64,000 nt of DNA from Streptomyces sp. S.PNR 29 (GCF_030386795.1 NZ_JANUQM010000013.1:186001-250000); one strand, 5' to 3'. Positions 7,438 to 15,763 are shown, counted from the first letter of the stretch. Notes: a model not told the origin generated them from the letters alone. Program-made: numbers and translations.

Positions 7438-9960
7438 CTACTCGCCGGGGTGGGCGAGTTCGATGTCGTGGTCGTCGACACCGCTGCCGGAGACGGTCAC
7501 CGGGGTCGCCCGGGGCGGGTAGCCCGTGGCGATGACGGTGTACTCGCCGCCGTCCAGGTCGGTGAAGGCGTACGCCCCGTCCTCGCCGGTCGTCGCCGTG
7601 CCGACCACGTTGCCGGCCGCGTCGACCAGCGTCACGCGGGCGTCGGCGAGGGGCCCGTGCGGTGCCTTGACGACGCCCTGGACGTGGGCGCCCGCGTCGA
7701 GGCCGACCTCGATCCGGGTGACGCCGGCGCCGCCCACCTCGACGGGCAGGGCGCGCGGCCGGTACCCGGCGGCGTTCACCGCGACGGTCATCGTGCCCGG
7801 CACCAGCTCGGCGAAGGAGAACTCGCCCTGCTCACCGGTGGTCCCGCTGGCCAGCAGGTCTCCGCGCACATCGGTCACGATGACCATGGCGTCCTTCACG
7901 GGCAGCGCGCTCTGCGCGGCCCGCACGACACCGCTCAGTCCGCTGGTGCCGCTGAGCAGGATGTCGTACGTCACCGGCTCGCCGTTCACGACGATCGTGG
8001 ACGCCTGCGGCTGGAAGCCGTCGGCGGAGGCGATCAGCACGTACGATCCCGTGCCCGGCGCGTCCACCGCGTAGGCACCGTCGGCCTGCGCGACCGACCG
8101 GCCCAGCTGACGTCCCGCCAGCGAGATCAGCGTGACGGCGGCCCGCGGCACGGGCGCGCTCTCGGCGCCGCGCACGAATCCGCGCACCGGGACCCCGCCG
8201 CCGGAGGCCCGCTCCTCGGGCCGGGCGAGGGTGGCGACGGCGGCGAGCTGCTGAGCGGTTTCGGGGGCGGCCTCCGTCTCGGAGGCCACCGACCGGCCCG
8301 GGACCTGCTCCGAGGCGGGGGCGGGAGCCTCGGCGGTCGCCGGGGCCCCGGCATCGGCCGTGGACTCCGCGGCCTGCGCCAGCGCGCCCTTGGTCCTCAG
8401 CGGGACCTCCTTGATGAACAGCGTGATCAGGAAGGCGACCGCCGCCAGGACGCCGGCGATCAGGAAGACGTCGGCGATGCCGTGGCCGTAGGCGCTCTCC
8501 ATGACCGTGCGCAGCGGGGCCGGCAGCTTGTCCATGTCCGGGATGCTGTCGCCGGAGGAGGCGGCACCGGAGGCGGCGGAGGCGTACTTCGGGCCCAGGC
8601 CGGCCAGGCCGTCCTTGGCGTAGTCGGTGATCCGGTGGGCCATGACCGCGCCGAGCGCGGAGACGCCGACCGCACCGCCGAGGGACCGGAAGAAGGTGAC
8701 CGTGGAGCTGGCCGAACCGAGGTCGGTGGGCGCCACCTGGTTCTGCGTGCACAGCACCAGGTTCTGCATCATCATGCCGATGCCCAGGCCCAGCAGGGCC
8801 ATGAAGACCGCCATCCTCCAGTAGTCGGTGTCGTACCGGATGGTGCCCAGCAGGCCCAGCCCGGCCGTCACCAGCACACCGCCGCTGACCAGCCACGCCT
8901 TCCAGCGGCCGGTGCGGGTGATGAACTGCCCGGAGACGGTGGAGGAGACGAACAGGCCGCCGATCATCGGGATCGTCATGACGCCGGACATCGTCGGGGA
9001 CTTGTCGCGCGCCAGCTGGAAGTACTGGCTGAAGAACACCGTGCCGGTGAACATCGCGACGCCCACGAACATCGAGGCGAGCGACGCCAGCGTGATGGTG
9101 CGGTTGCGGAACAGCCGCAGCGGGATGATCGGCTCGCTCGCCTTCGCCTCGACGAGGACGAACAGCGCACCGAGCACGATCGAGCCGCCCACCATGGCGT
9201 ACGTCTGCCAGGACAGCCAGTCGTACTTGTCACCGGCGAAGGTGACCCAGATCAGCAGCAGCGAGACCGCGGCGGAGATGAAGAAGGCACCGCCCCAGTC
9301 GACCTTCACGTCCCGCTTCACGACCGGCAGGTGCAGGGTCTTCTGCAGCACGATCAGCGCGATGACCGCGAAGGGCACACCGACGTAGAAGCACCAGCGC
9401 CAGCCCAGCCACGAGGTGTCGGTGATGACACCGCCGAGCAGCGGACCGCCGACGGTGGCGACGGCGAACGTGGCGCCCAGGTAGCCGGAGTAACGCCCGC
9501 GTTCCCGCGGGGAGATCATCGCGGCCATGACGATCTGCGCCAGCGCGGACAGACCGCCCACGCCTATGCCCTGCACCACGCGGCAGGCGATCAGCATGCC
9601 GGGGTTCTGCGACAGGCCGGCCGCCGCCGAGGCGACGACGTAGATGACGAGCGCCGTCTGGACGAGCGCCTTCTTGCTGTAGAGGTCGGCGAGCTTGCCC
9701 CACAGGGGAGTGGCCGCGGTCATCGACAGCAGGGCCGCCGTGACCACCCAGGTGTAGGCGGACTGGCCGCCGCCCAGGTCACCGATGATCTCCGGCAGTG
9801 CGTTGGAGACGATCGTGGACGACAGGATCGCCACGAACATGCCGAGCAGCAGCCCGGAGAGTGCCTCCATGATCTGCCGGTGCGTCATCGGAGCGCCGTC
9901 GGAGGATCCTCCCCCGTGCTTGGCATGAGCCCGCACACCGGCTGGTGTGGTCGTTGCCAT
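7438..9960 (-). CDS. DHA2-type MFS exporter fused to three C-terminal carboxypeptidase-regulatory-like domains
   Basis: At 840 residues this is far longer than a normal DHA2 exporter of about 500. Residues 1-520 are the 14-helix transporter (STIVSNALPEIIGDL in helix 1 and ATPLWGKLADLYSKKALVQ motif A). Residues 525-590 are an Ala/Pro/Glu-rich linker. Three beta-sandwich repeats then follow, starting near residues 590, 677 and 760, each with a GxYxxxxxxxG(F/Y)xP-type core. The ribosome site is AAGGAAG. The gene starts 13 bp after a MarR regulator and precedes the YceI gene. Substrate unknown; efflux of a hydrophobic toxin is likely. Confidence 0.88.
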   Translation of the reverse strand: MATTTPAGVRAHAKHGGGSSDGAPMTHRQIMEALSGLLLGMFVAILSSTIVSNALPEIIGDLGGGQSAYTWVVTAALLSMTAATPLWGKLADLYSKKALVQTALVIYVVASAAAGLSQNPGMLIACRVVQGIGVGGLSALAQIVMAAMISPRERGRYSGYLGATFAVATVGGPLLGGVITDTSWLGWRWCFYVGVPFAVIALIVLQKTLHLPVVKRDVKVDWGGAFFISAAVSLLLIWVTFAGDKYDWLSWQTYAMVGGSIVLGALFVLVEAKASEPIIPLRLFRNRTITLASLASMFVGVAMFTGTVFFSQYFQLARDKSPTMSGVMTIPMIGGLFVSSTVSGQFITRTGRWKAWLVSGGVLVTAGLGLLGTIRYDTDYWRMAVFMALLGLGIGMMMQNLVLCTQNQVAPTDLGSASSTVTFFRSLGGAVGVSALGAVMAHRITDYAKDGLAGLGPKYASAASGAASSGDSIPDMDKLPAPLRTVMESAYGHGIADVFLIAGVLAAVAFLITLFIKEVPLRTKGALAQAAESTADAGAPATAEAPAPASEQVPGRSVASETEAAPETAQQLAAVATLARPEERASGGGVPVRGFVRGAESAPVPRAAVTLISLAGRQLGRSVAQADGAYAVDAPGTGSYVLIASADGFQPQASTIVVNGEPVTYDILLSGTSGLSGVVRAAQSALPVKDAMVIVTDVRGDLLASGTTGEQGEFSFAELVPGTMTVAVNAAGYRPRALPVEVGGAGVTRIEVGLDAGAHVQGVVKAPHGPLADARVTLVDAAGNVVGTATTGEDGAYAFTDLDGGEYTVIATGYPPRATPVTVSGSGVDDHDIELAHPGE

Positions 9961-9973
9961 GGGCTTCCTTTTC

Positions 9974-10468
9974 TTACGTGCTTGCGGGTGTACGGGTGGT
10001 CGCTTCGAGCGCGGGAGGTGGCAGCCGGGGCGGGGCGGTACGGCAGTCGCCGAAGCTGTCGCGCAGCCGGGCCATGAGCGTGGTGAGCCGGGCGAGGTCC
10101 TCGTCGCTCCATTCGCCCAGGCGGTCGGCGAGCAGCTGCGTGATCCGCAGGGACAGCTCGTCCAGCTGTGCCCGGCCGGCGGGCGTCAGGCGCAGGATGC
10201 GTGAGCGCTTGTCCGCCGGGTCGGGGGACCGTTCGATCCAGCCCCGCTCGGCGACGTGGGCGACATGGCGGCTGGTGACCGACATGTCCACGGCGAGCAA
10301 CTCCGCGAGCTTGCTCATGCGCATGTCGCCGTAGCGGCCGAGAAGCGTCAGTACGGCGGCGGAGCCGCTCGGGCAGTCGGACGGCATGACCCGGCCCATC
10401 TCCCGCTTCACGGCACCGAAGGCGCTGAACTGACGGGCCAGCTCCTCGTACTGCGCCTTCTTCGCCAT
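9974..10468 (-). CDS. MarR family transcriptional regulator
   Basis: The 164-residue protein has a winged helix-turn-helix. Its recognition region (MRMSKLAELLAVDMSVTSRHVAHVAERG) is followed by the wing SPDPADKRSRILRLTPAG, where the family D-x-R-S/R pattern is clear. MarR dimers usually repress an exporter and themselves and are released by small phenolic ligands. The ATG at 10468 follows GGGAGGTG. It is the first gene of a MarR - MFS - YceI operon, and three copies of a palindrome lie upstream of it, which suggests autoregulation. Confidence 0.88.
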   Translation of the reverse strand: MAKKAQYEELARQFSAFGAVKREMGRVMPSDCPSGSAAVLTLLGRYGDMRMSKLAELLAVDMSVTSRHVAHVAERGWIERSPDPADKRSRILRLTPAGRAQLDELSLRITQLLADRLGEWSDEDLARLTTLMARLRDSFGDCRTAPPRLPPPALEATTRTPAST

Positions 10469-10484
10469 CACACCTCCCTGTTTG

Positions 10485-10567
10485 TTGCTTAGGGCAACCA
10501 TAGAAGCGGTTGGTTGCTGCAGGCAAATAAAAGGGGTGGGTGCGGCATAAAAACTTGGCAAAGGCAA
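10485..10567 (-). promoter_or_regulatory. three MarR-type operator palindromes, TTGC-N5-GCAA
   Basis: Copies lie at 10485-10497 (TTGCTTAGGGCAA), 10514-10526 (TTGCTGCAGGCAA) and 10555-10567 (TTGGCAAAGGCAA, one mismatch). They are 29 and 41 bp apart start to start, in an AT-richer stretch just upstream of the MarR start codon. MarR proteins bind such short palindromes to block their own promoters. Confidence 0.65.
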
Positions 10568-10661
10568 GTATTGCGACAGTAAACGTGCTGGTGGGCCCGG
10601 CTGAGTGGCCGTGCGGCCCCCCACTTGGGCCGCACCCCCGGATTCGCTAGTGTCTCGGGGC

Positions 10662-10859
10662 ATGGCTAACACCCAGGGCCCCCAGGGCAACTACGACCCC
10701 GCTGGCAGCACCCAGATGTTCCGCGCGTTCGTCGACGAGGGCGCCCCGCAGTCCCGGCGGCAGGCCCCCGCCCCGGCGGGACCCCGCATCGGCCTGATCG
10801 TGGGCATCGTCGCCGCCGTGGCGGTCGTCGCGGCCGTGGCCTGGCTGGCGTTCGGCTGA
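10662..10859 (+). CDS. small single-pass membrane protein (conserved hypothetical)
   Basis: The 65-residue protein has a polar N-terminal half (about 40 residues, rich in Gln, Ala and Pro) and one C-terminal transmembrane helix (GLIVGIVAAVAVVAAVAWLA). It resembles the small tail-anchored proteins common in Streptomyces; no function is known to me. The ATG at 10662 is the only sensible start, though no clear ribosome site is visible. It diverges from the MarR operon. Confidence 0.65.
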   Translation: MANTQGPQGNYDPAGSTQMFRAFVDEGAPQSRRQAPAPAGPRIGLIVGIVAAVAVVAAVAWLAFG

Positions 10860-11011
10860 GCCGGCCGGCCCCGACAGCGGCCGCCGCACGACAGGGCCGC
10901 CGCACGTCAGCGGCCACCGCACGACAACGGCCGCCGACGCGACCGTGACGGCGCCTCGGCGGCCATGAGTTGACCGTCGGCCCACGCGGGCCCGCGGACG
11001 TACCTCGGTCG

Positions 11012-11917
11012 TCAGTCCGAGATGAGTCCCTCACGCAGCTGCGCCAGCGTGCGGGTCAGCAGCCGGGAGACGTGCATCTGCGAGATGCCGACCTCCTCGC
11101 CGATCTGCGACTGGGTCATGTTGGCGAAGAAGCGCAGCATGATGATGCGCCGCTCGCGGGGCGGCAGTTTGGCCAGCAGCGGCTTGAGGGACTCGCGGTA
11201 CTCCACGCCCTCCAGCGCCGTGTCCTCGTAGCCCAGCCGGTCCGCCAGCGAGCCCTCGCCGCCGTCGTCCTCCGGGGCCGGGGAGTCCAGCGAGGAGGCG
11301 GTGTAGGCGTTGCCGACCGCGAGGCCGTCGACGACGTCCTCCTCGGAGACGCCCAGCACGGAGGCGAGTTCGGTGACCGTCGGGGAGCGGTCCAGCTTCT
11401 GGGAGAGCTCGTCGCTGGCCTTGGTCAGCGCCAGGCGCAGCTCCTGCAGCCGGCGCGGCACGCGCACCGACCACGAGGTGTCGCGGAAGAACCGCTTGAT
11501 CTCGCCGACCACGGTCGGCATCGCGAACGTCGGGAACTCCACGCCCCGTTCGCAGTCGAAGCGGTCGATCGCCTTGATCAGGCCGATGGTGCCGACCTGG
11601 ACGATGTCCTCCATCGGCTCGTTGCGGGAGCGGAAGCGGGCGGCGGCGTAGCGCACCAGCGGGAGGTTGAGCTCGATCAGGGTGTCCCGGACGTAGGCAC
11701 GCTCGGGGCTGTCCTCGTCGAGCGCGGCGAGCCGCAGGAACAGGGAGCGGGACAGGGTGCGGGTGTCGATGGCGCCCGGGGCCGGGAGGACCGGGGCGGG
11801 CGCGGCCTCGATGCCCGTGACGTCACCCGTGACGTCGTCGAGCGCGTCGAGCGCATTGGGCGCGGTGTCGCTCTCGGGGAGCGTGAGCACCTTCGAGCTG
11901 CCCTGTTCTGCGGACAT
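11012..11917 (-). CDS. sigN: SigB/SigF/SigG-family RNA polymerase sigma factor (sigN-like by position)
   Basis: The 301-residue group 3 sigma factor has region 2 (VRYAAARFRSRNEPMEDIVQ, then GTIGLIKAIDRFD), the FPTFAMPTVVGEIKRFFRD signature, region 3, and a region 4 helix-turn-helix near the C-terminus (MTQSQIGEEVGISQMHVSRL). Stress- and development-type sigma factors of this family are held by anti-sigma kinases and freed by STAS proteins. The ATG at 11917 follows AAGGGGG. The symbol rests on my memory that sigN and sigF are neighbours in S. coelicolor (SCO4034/4035); family membership is certain. Confidence 0.85.
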   Translation of the reverse strand: MSAEQGSSKVLTLPESDTAPNALDALDDVTGDVTGIEAAPAPVLPAPGAIDTRTLSRSLFLRLAALDEDSPERAYVRDTLIELNLPLVRYAAARFRSRNEPMEDIVQVGTIGLIKAIDRFDCERGVEFPTFAMPTVVGEIKRFFRDTSWSVRVPRRLQELRLALTKASDELSQKLDRSPTVTELASVLGVSEEDVVDGLAVGNAYTASSLDSPAPEDDGGEGSLADRLGYEDTALEGVEYRESLKPLLAKLPPRERRIIMLRFFANMTQSQIGEEVGISQMHVSRLLTRTLAQLREGLISD

Positions 11918-12026
11918 GCCACCCCCTTTGGGTCGCGGGACGGTCGCGGCTGACGCTTCCACCGAGGAACGCAGCCCTCACCTGAATACCGGAGCCGAAG
12001 CCTCGGCAAACGCGCTTCCGGCAGAA

Positions 12027-12067
12027 TGTCACATGTCGGCAACACGCTGTAGTGACATGTCGACATG
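12027..12067 (-). promoter_or_regulatory. repeated ACATGTCG motifs and CATGTCGACATG palindrome between the sigma genes
   Basis: CACATGTCGG (12030-12039), GACATGTCGA (12054-12063) and the perfect 12-bp palindrome CATGTCGACATG (12056-12067) lie about 110-150 bp upstream of the downstream sigma gene. They are a candidate binding site for a regulator of that gene. Confidence 0.4.
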
Positions 12068-12184
12068 CGAGACGCTAATCAGCCCTGGAAACAGCGGGTC
12101 TGACGGTATTTCGGCGCGAAACTGTCGGGAACATCCCTGGTGAGCGATTCGCTCGTGCCGGTTACGCCTCGCTCCTGTTTGCGG

Positions 12185-13057
12185 TTACGCGTCGATCCGG
12201 TTCGCGGATCGCAGCCGCTGGAAGCTACGGGCGAGTAGCCTCGAAACGTGCATCTGTGAGACGCCGAGTTCCGCACTGATTTGCGACTGGGTGAGATTGC
12301 TGTAGTAGCGCAACAGCAGGATTCTCTGCTCGCGTTCGGGCAGTTGGACGAGCAGGTGGCGGACGAGGTCCCGGTGCTCGACCCGGTCCAGGGCCGGATC
12401 CTCGTAGCCGAGCCGGTCCAGCAGTCCGGGCAGCCCGTCGCCCTCCTGGGCGGCCTCCAGCGAGGTGGCGTGGTAGGACCGCCCGGCCTCGATGCAGGAC
12501 AGCACCTCCTCCTCGGAGATGCGCAGCCGCTCGGCGATCTCGGCGGTCGTCGGTGAGCGCCCGTAGGCGGTGGTCAGGTCCTCGGTGGCGCTGTTGACCT
12601 GCACCCACAGCTCGTGCAGCCGGCGCGGTACGTGGACGGTGCGGACGTTGTCCCGGAAATACCGCTTGATCTCGCCCACGACGGTCGGCATCGCGAAGGT
12701 CGGGAACTGCACGCCCCGGTCCGGGTCGAAGCGGTCGATGGCGTTGATGAGCCCGATGGTGCCGACCTGGACGACGTCCTCCATCGGCTCGTTGCGGGAG
12801 CGGAAGCGGGCGGCCGCGTAGCGCACGAGCGGGAGGTTGGCCTCGATCAGCGCCCCGCGCACCCGGTCGTGCTCCGGCGTGCCGGGCTGGAGTTCCTTGA
12901 GTTCGGCGAAGAGCACCTGCGTGAGGGCGCGGGTGTCGGCGCTACGGCGCTTCTGGGTGTCCGGGACGGGGACCTCGTCCTGGGGTGGCGCAGTACTGGC
13001 CGACACGGTCAACGCCACCTCTTCATCCGTCAACTCATTCGTCAGTCCGTCCGTCAA
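12185..13057 (-). CDS. sigF: SigB/SigF/SigG-family RNA polymerase sigma factor (sigF-like by position)
   Basis: This 290-residue paralogue of the sigma gene downstream shares region 2 almost word for word (AAARFRSRNEPMEDVVQ, DRFDPDRGVQFPTFAMPTV), and its region 4 has LTQSQISAELGVSQMHVSRL. The N-terminal 40 residues are variable and polar. In S. coelicolor the gene at this place is sigF, needed for spore maturation; that link is from synteny memory. A gap of 267 bp separates the two sigma genes, so they need not be co-transcribed. The ATG at 13057 is used. Confidence 0.85.
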   Translation of the reverse strand: MTDGLTNELTDEEVALTVSASTAPPQDEVPVPDTQKRRSADTRALTQVLFAELKELQPGTPEHDRVRGALIEANLPLVRYAAARFRSRNEPMEDVVQVGTIGLINAIDRFDPDRGVQFPTFAMPTVVGEIKRYFRDNVRTVHVPRRLHELWVQVNSATEDLTTAYGRSPTTAEIAERLRISEEEVLSCIEAGRSYHATSLEAAQEGDGLPGLLDRLGYEDPALDRVEHRDLVRHLLVQLPEREQRILLLRYYSNLTQSQISAELGVSQMHVSRLLARSFQRLRSANRIDA

Positions 13058-13146
13058 AGGCGTTCATAGCATCACAAAATATGTCGACTGTGTGCAAGCA
13101 CCGCATAACGCCGTGTTAGGGAAATTGTGGGGCATAGGATGACGAA

Positions 13147-13175
13147 GAGCCCCCCGCCGCTCCGGCGGGGGGCTC
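13147..13175 (-). terminator. strong hairpin terminator downstream of the Dabb gene
   Basis: GAGCCCCCCGCC pairs perfectly with GGCGGGGGGCTC (12 bp, 5-nt loop). It separates the Dabb gene from the sigma gene further downstream on the minus strand. Confidence 0.7.
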
Positions 13176-13229
13176 CAGGTGCTGAGTAGTTGCGTACTCG
13201 TGGTCGGTGCCCGTCGTCAGTACGCGTCG

Positions 13230-13523
13230 TCAGTACTCGTAGTCGGCGATCACCCACGTGGCGAACTCCCGCCACAGCGCGACGCCCGCTTGGTGGTCCG
13301 GGTGTTCCACGTACCGGCGCAGGGCCGCGGGGTCGTCGAATCCGGAGTTGATGGCGAAGTCGTAGGCGATGGGCCGGTCGCTGATGTTCCAGCCGAGTTC
13401 CCAGAAGCGGATCTCGGGGATCTTGCCGTCGAGCGCGCGGAAGGCCTCGACACCCTTCACCACGCGCGGGTCGTCGCGCTCGACGCCCTCGTCGAGCTTG
13501 AAGAGGACCAGGTGCCGGATCAT
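13230..13523 (-). CDS. Dabb-family (stress-responsive A/B barrel) protein
   Basis: The 97-residue protein is a single ferredoxin-like A/B barrel. Family hallmarks are the start MIRHLVLFKLDEGV, the central ELGWNIS, DFAINSGFDD, and HPDHQAGVALWREF near the end. Dabb proteins form dimers; some are aromatic monooxygenases or cyclases, but most are uncharacterised. Its ATG shares one base with the stop codon of the 58-residue gene upstream (TGATG), so translation is probably coupled. The ribosome site AGGAAAG lies inside that upstream gene. Confidence 0.8.
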   Translation of the reverse strand: MIRHLVLFKLDEGVERDDPRVVKGVEAFRALDGKIPEIRFWELGWNISDRPIAYDFAINSGFDDPAALRRYVEHPDHQAGVALWREFATWVIADYEY

Positions 13524-13699
13524 CACTTTCCTCCGTTGGCGACCCACGTCGCGAAGTCGCCGAGGGCCTTGGCGGCGTCCGATATGCCCTCGAACCCTAT
13601 CTGGACGTAGTCGGCCGCCTTGGCCGGGTCCGTGATGACTACGTACAGCGCGAAGACCACGAGTACATAGACGGCGATCTTCTTGGCGTTCACCGCCAT
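13523..13699 (-). CDS. 58-residue small membrane-associated protein (conserved hypothetical)
   Basis: The protein starts with a short basic segment and one hydrophobic helix (IAVYVLVVFALYVVIT). An amphipathic stretch with DYVQIGFEGISDAAKALGDF follows and could lie along the membrane. The ATG at 13699 is preceded by GGGGAGG. It overlaps the Dabb gene by one base and follows tRNA-Ser(CGA) and its terminator in the same direction. I do not recognise a function. Confidence 0.65.
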   Translation of the reverse strand: MAVNAKKIAVYVLVVFALYVVITDPAKAADYVQIGFEGISDAAKALGDFATWVANGGK

Positions 13700-13747
13700 C
13701 GCGGCCTCCCCTGTCACTGCTGTCTCATGGCGCGCACATGATCGCAC

Positions 13748-13777
13748 GAAGGGCCCCGTCTGACGACGGGGCCCTTC
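13748..13777 (-). terminator. terminator of tRNA-Ser(CGA)
   Basis: GAAGGGGCCCCGTC-type arms form a perfect 13-bp stem (13748-13760 with 13765-13777) around a TGAC loop, a few bases after the tRNA 3' end. Confidence 0.75.
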
Positions 13778-13782
13778 TGAAG

Positions 13783-13867
13783 CGGTAGCGGAGGGATTTG
13801 AACCCTCGGTGACTTGCGCCACACTCGCTTTCGAGGCGAGCTCCTTCGGCCGCTCGGACACGCTACC
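13783..13867 (-). tRNA. tRNA-Ser (anticodon CGA)
   Basis: Read on the minus strand, the acceptor arm GGTAGCG pairs with CGCTACC. The anticodon arm is CTCGC-CTCGAAA-GCGAG with anticodon CGA. A long variable arm typical of serine tRNA follows, and the T loop is GGTTCAAATCC. CCA is not encoded. A hairpin terminator follows. Confidence 0.95.
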
Positions 13868-13911
13868 GAGGGAGACCTTACAGCAAGGTGCGGCGTGGTT
13901 CGAAATCCGTT

Positions 13912-14343
13912 TCAGCGGGAGCGGAAGAAGTCGGTGAGCAGCCGGGCGCACTCCCCGGCGAGCACGCCCTCGATCACCTCGGGGCGGTGATTGAGCCGCC
14001 GGTCGCGTACGACGTCCCAGAGGGAGCCGGCCGCGCCCGCCTTCTCGTCGCGGGCGCCGTAGACGACCCGGTCGACGCGGGACTGCACGATCGCGCCCGC
14101 GCACATCGTGCAGGGTTCCAGGGTGACGACGAGGGTGCAGCCGGCGAGTCGCCACTGGCCGAGTTCGGCGGCGGCCCGGCGGATCGCGAGGACCTCGGCA
14201 TGCGCCGTCGGGTCGCCGGTGGCCTCGCGTTCGTTGTGTCCTGCGCCGAGCACGGCCGTACCGTCCGCGGACAGCACGACGGCCCCGACGGGGACGTCCC
14301 CGCCCCGGACGGCCCTGTAGGCCTCGTCCAGGGCGAGTCGCAT
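13912..14343 (-). CDS. tadA: tRNA-specific adenosine deaminase
   Basis: The 143-residue cytidine deaminase-fold enzyme converts A34 of tRNA-Arg(ACG) to inosine. The catalytic motif THAEVLAIRRAA gives the zinc-binding His and the proton-shuttling Glu near residue 50, and LEPCTMCAGAIVQSR supplies the two zinc-binding Cys. Length is normal for the family. The ATG at 14343 is the only start near the first helix; no clear ribosome site precedes it. The gene upstream, 68 bp away, encodes the protein usually found beside tadA in actinobacteria. Confidence 0.92.
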   Translation of the reverse strand: MRLALDEAYRAVRGGDVPVGAVVLSADGTAVLGAGHNEREATGDPTAHAEVLAIRRAAAELGQWRLAGCTLVVTLEPCTMCAGAIVQSRVDRVVYGARDEKAGAAGSLWDVVRDRRLNHRPEVIEGVLAGECARLLTDFFRSR

Positions 14344-14411
14344 CGCGGCCCGCCAGCGGTCGCGTACCGGGTCCGGTGCCCTGACTCCGGTCCCGTCGTC
14401 GGTCGGTCCGG

Positions 14412-14942
14412 TCAGCGGACGGTCTCCAGGGTCTCCGAGGCGCCCAGGGCCTCGGCGATCTCGGTGAGCGCGTCCTCGGACAGCGACAGCAGCTCCTTCT
14501 CGGTGACGCCGAGGTCGTCGAGGATCGCGGTGTCCCCGACGGGGCCGTGCGGCACCGAGGCGTCGGCGGAGCCGGAGTCCGCGTCGCCGTCGTCCTCGGG
14601 CTCACCGTCCTCCGTGCCGTCGAGGTCGAGGGCGTCCAGGTCGGCGCCGTCGGCGCCGGGCTCCCGGCCGAGCAGTTCGTCGGTGAGCAGGATCTCGCCG
14701 TAGCTGCTGCGGGCAGCGGCGGCGGCGTCCGAGACGTAGATACGAGGGTCGTCCTCGCCGTCGACGCGGACGACGCCGAACCAGGCGTCCTCCTGCTCGA
14801 TCAGCACGAGCACCGTGTCCTCGTCGGGAGAGGCTTCCCGGGCCAGGTCGGCCAGATCCGACAGGGTCTCCACATCGTCGAGCTCTGTGTCGCTCGCTTC
14901 CCACCCGTCTTCGGTGCGCGCGAGCAGTGCGGCGAAGTACAC
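14412..14942 (-). CDS. tRNA adenosine deaminase-associated protein
   Basis: The protein is about 176 residues, very acidic and rich in Asp, Glu and Ala, and has no transmembrane segment. An N-terminal domain (VYFAALLARTEDGWEA, then VLVLIEQEDAWFGVVRVDG) is followed by an acidic low-complexity stretch and a C-terminal helical piece. I recognise it as the protein routinely found upstream of tadA in Streptomyces. GTG at 14942 is chosen because GGGAGAG lies 5 bp upstream; ATG at 14963 is possible but has no such site. Its role is unknown. Confidence 0.75.
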   Translation of the reverse strand: MYFAALLARTEDGWEASDTELDDVETLSDLADLAREASPDEDTVLVLIEQEDAWFGVVRVDGEDDPRIYVSDAAAAARSSYGEILLTDELLGREPGADGADLDALDLDGTEDGEPEDDGDADSGSADASVPHGPVGDTAILDDLGVTEKELLSLSEDALTEIAEALGASETLETVR

Positions 14943-15336
14943 CGTGACTCTCCCACTGGTCATAGGCGTGCCGGTTGGGGGTCCCCCCGGCGGAGGTTGC
15001 GGGCGGGGAAGCGGTGCTCCGAGCCCCACCCACTCGGAATCGTGGCAGAAACAAGGCGTTCAGGGGACGTCTTCGGCTCCCTGTGTCCGGCAGTTTTGAT
15101 CGCACGTGCGTGAGGACGTCCGTACGGGAATCACCAGCGCACTCGTTGCCGCCACCTGCGGATCGTACGCGGGTTTTCCCGGCGCCCCACGCACGGCCAC
15201 CCGCGCAACGCCCGCACGGACCGCGACCTTCCCCCGTCCGCCGCCTCGGGAGGGCGTGTGGCGGCTGTGCGCGCGGCGGCCTGCGCGGACGGTGATTCTC
15301 GCCGTCGGCCGTTCGCGAGTGTCCGTTCGGGAGTGT
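14943..15336. other. gene-free stretch with the promoter region of the tadA-associated gene
   Basis: I see no convincing gene here. Open frames exist only because of the GC content and have poor residue composition. It should hold the promoter of the leftward tadA-associated gene and the end region of the Arg-rich gene to the right. Confidence 0.4.
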
Positions 15337-15624
15337 CTACCAGCGGAAGGTGCGCATGCGCATGGCGTGTCGTAGCCGGGCGGCCTTCGCGCGGCGGGGC
15401 TGGACGCGGGCGCGCAGTTCCCGGGCCTCGGCCAGCTCCCGGAGGAACCGGGCCCGGCGCCGGCGGCGCTCGGCCTCGGTCTCCGGCGGGTCGTGCGGCG
15501 ACCACCGGCCGATGGGCCGGTCGGGCGGCGACCACGGGCCCATCGGCCGGTCGCGCGGCGACGACCGGTCGGGTGTCGGCTGTTCGCGCCGCGACGGCGC
15601 GTCTCGGGTTTCGCGGTCAGGCAC
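15337..15624 (-). CDS. small Arg/Pro-rich conserved hypothetical protein
   Basis: The protein of about 95 residues has a Pro/Asp/Arg-rich N-terminal half containing a near-tandem repeat (RPMGPWSPPDRPIGRWSPHD). The C-terminal half is a strongly basic helix (ETEAERRRRRARFLRELAEA, then RLRHAMRMRTFRW) that could bind nucleic acid or membrane. GTG at 15624 is chosen, with GGGGTGAT upstream; GTG at 15630 is an alternative. It diverges from upp. Function unknown. Confidence 0.5.
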   Translation of the reverse strand: MPDRETRDAPSRREQPTPDRSSPRDRPMGPWSPPDRPIGRWSPHDPPETEAERRRRRARFLRELAEARELRARVQPRRAKAARLRHAMRMRTFRW

Positions 15625-15763
15625 AGTCACATCACCCCAGTCCGTCCCCTTCGCGTTCCCCTGACGGGCGGTTTGACGCCGGCGAGTGAGGGGCGTCATG
15701 GCCGGGGGCCTGCCCCGCACGGGGGGGACACCGGGCCCACCAGGCCCGGTTACTGTTGTGGAC

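Noticed and set aside
7450..10077. Long plus-strand open frame opposite the MFS exporter
   Set aside because: Antisense shadow; rich in Gly, Arg, His and Asp with no domain.
15106..15375. 89-residue plus-strand open frame
   Set aside because: No ribosome site, Arg/Thr/Ala-rich random-looking composition, and overlap with the end of the minus-strand gene.
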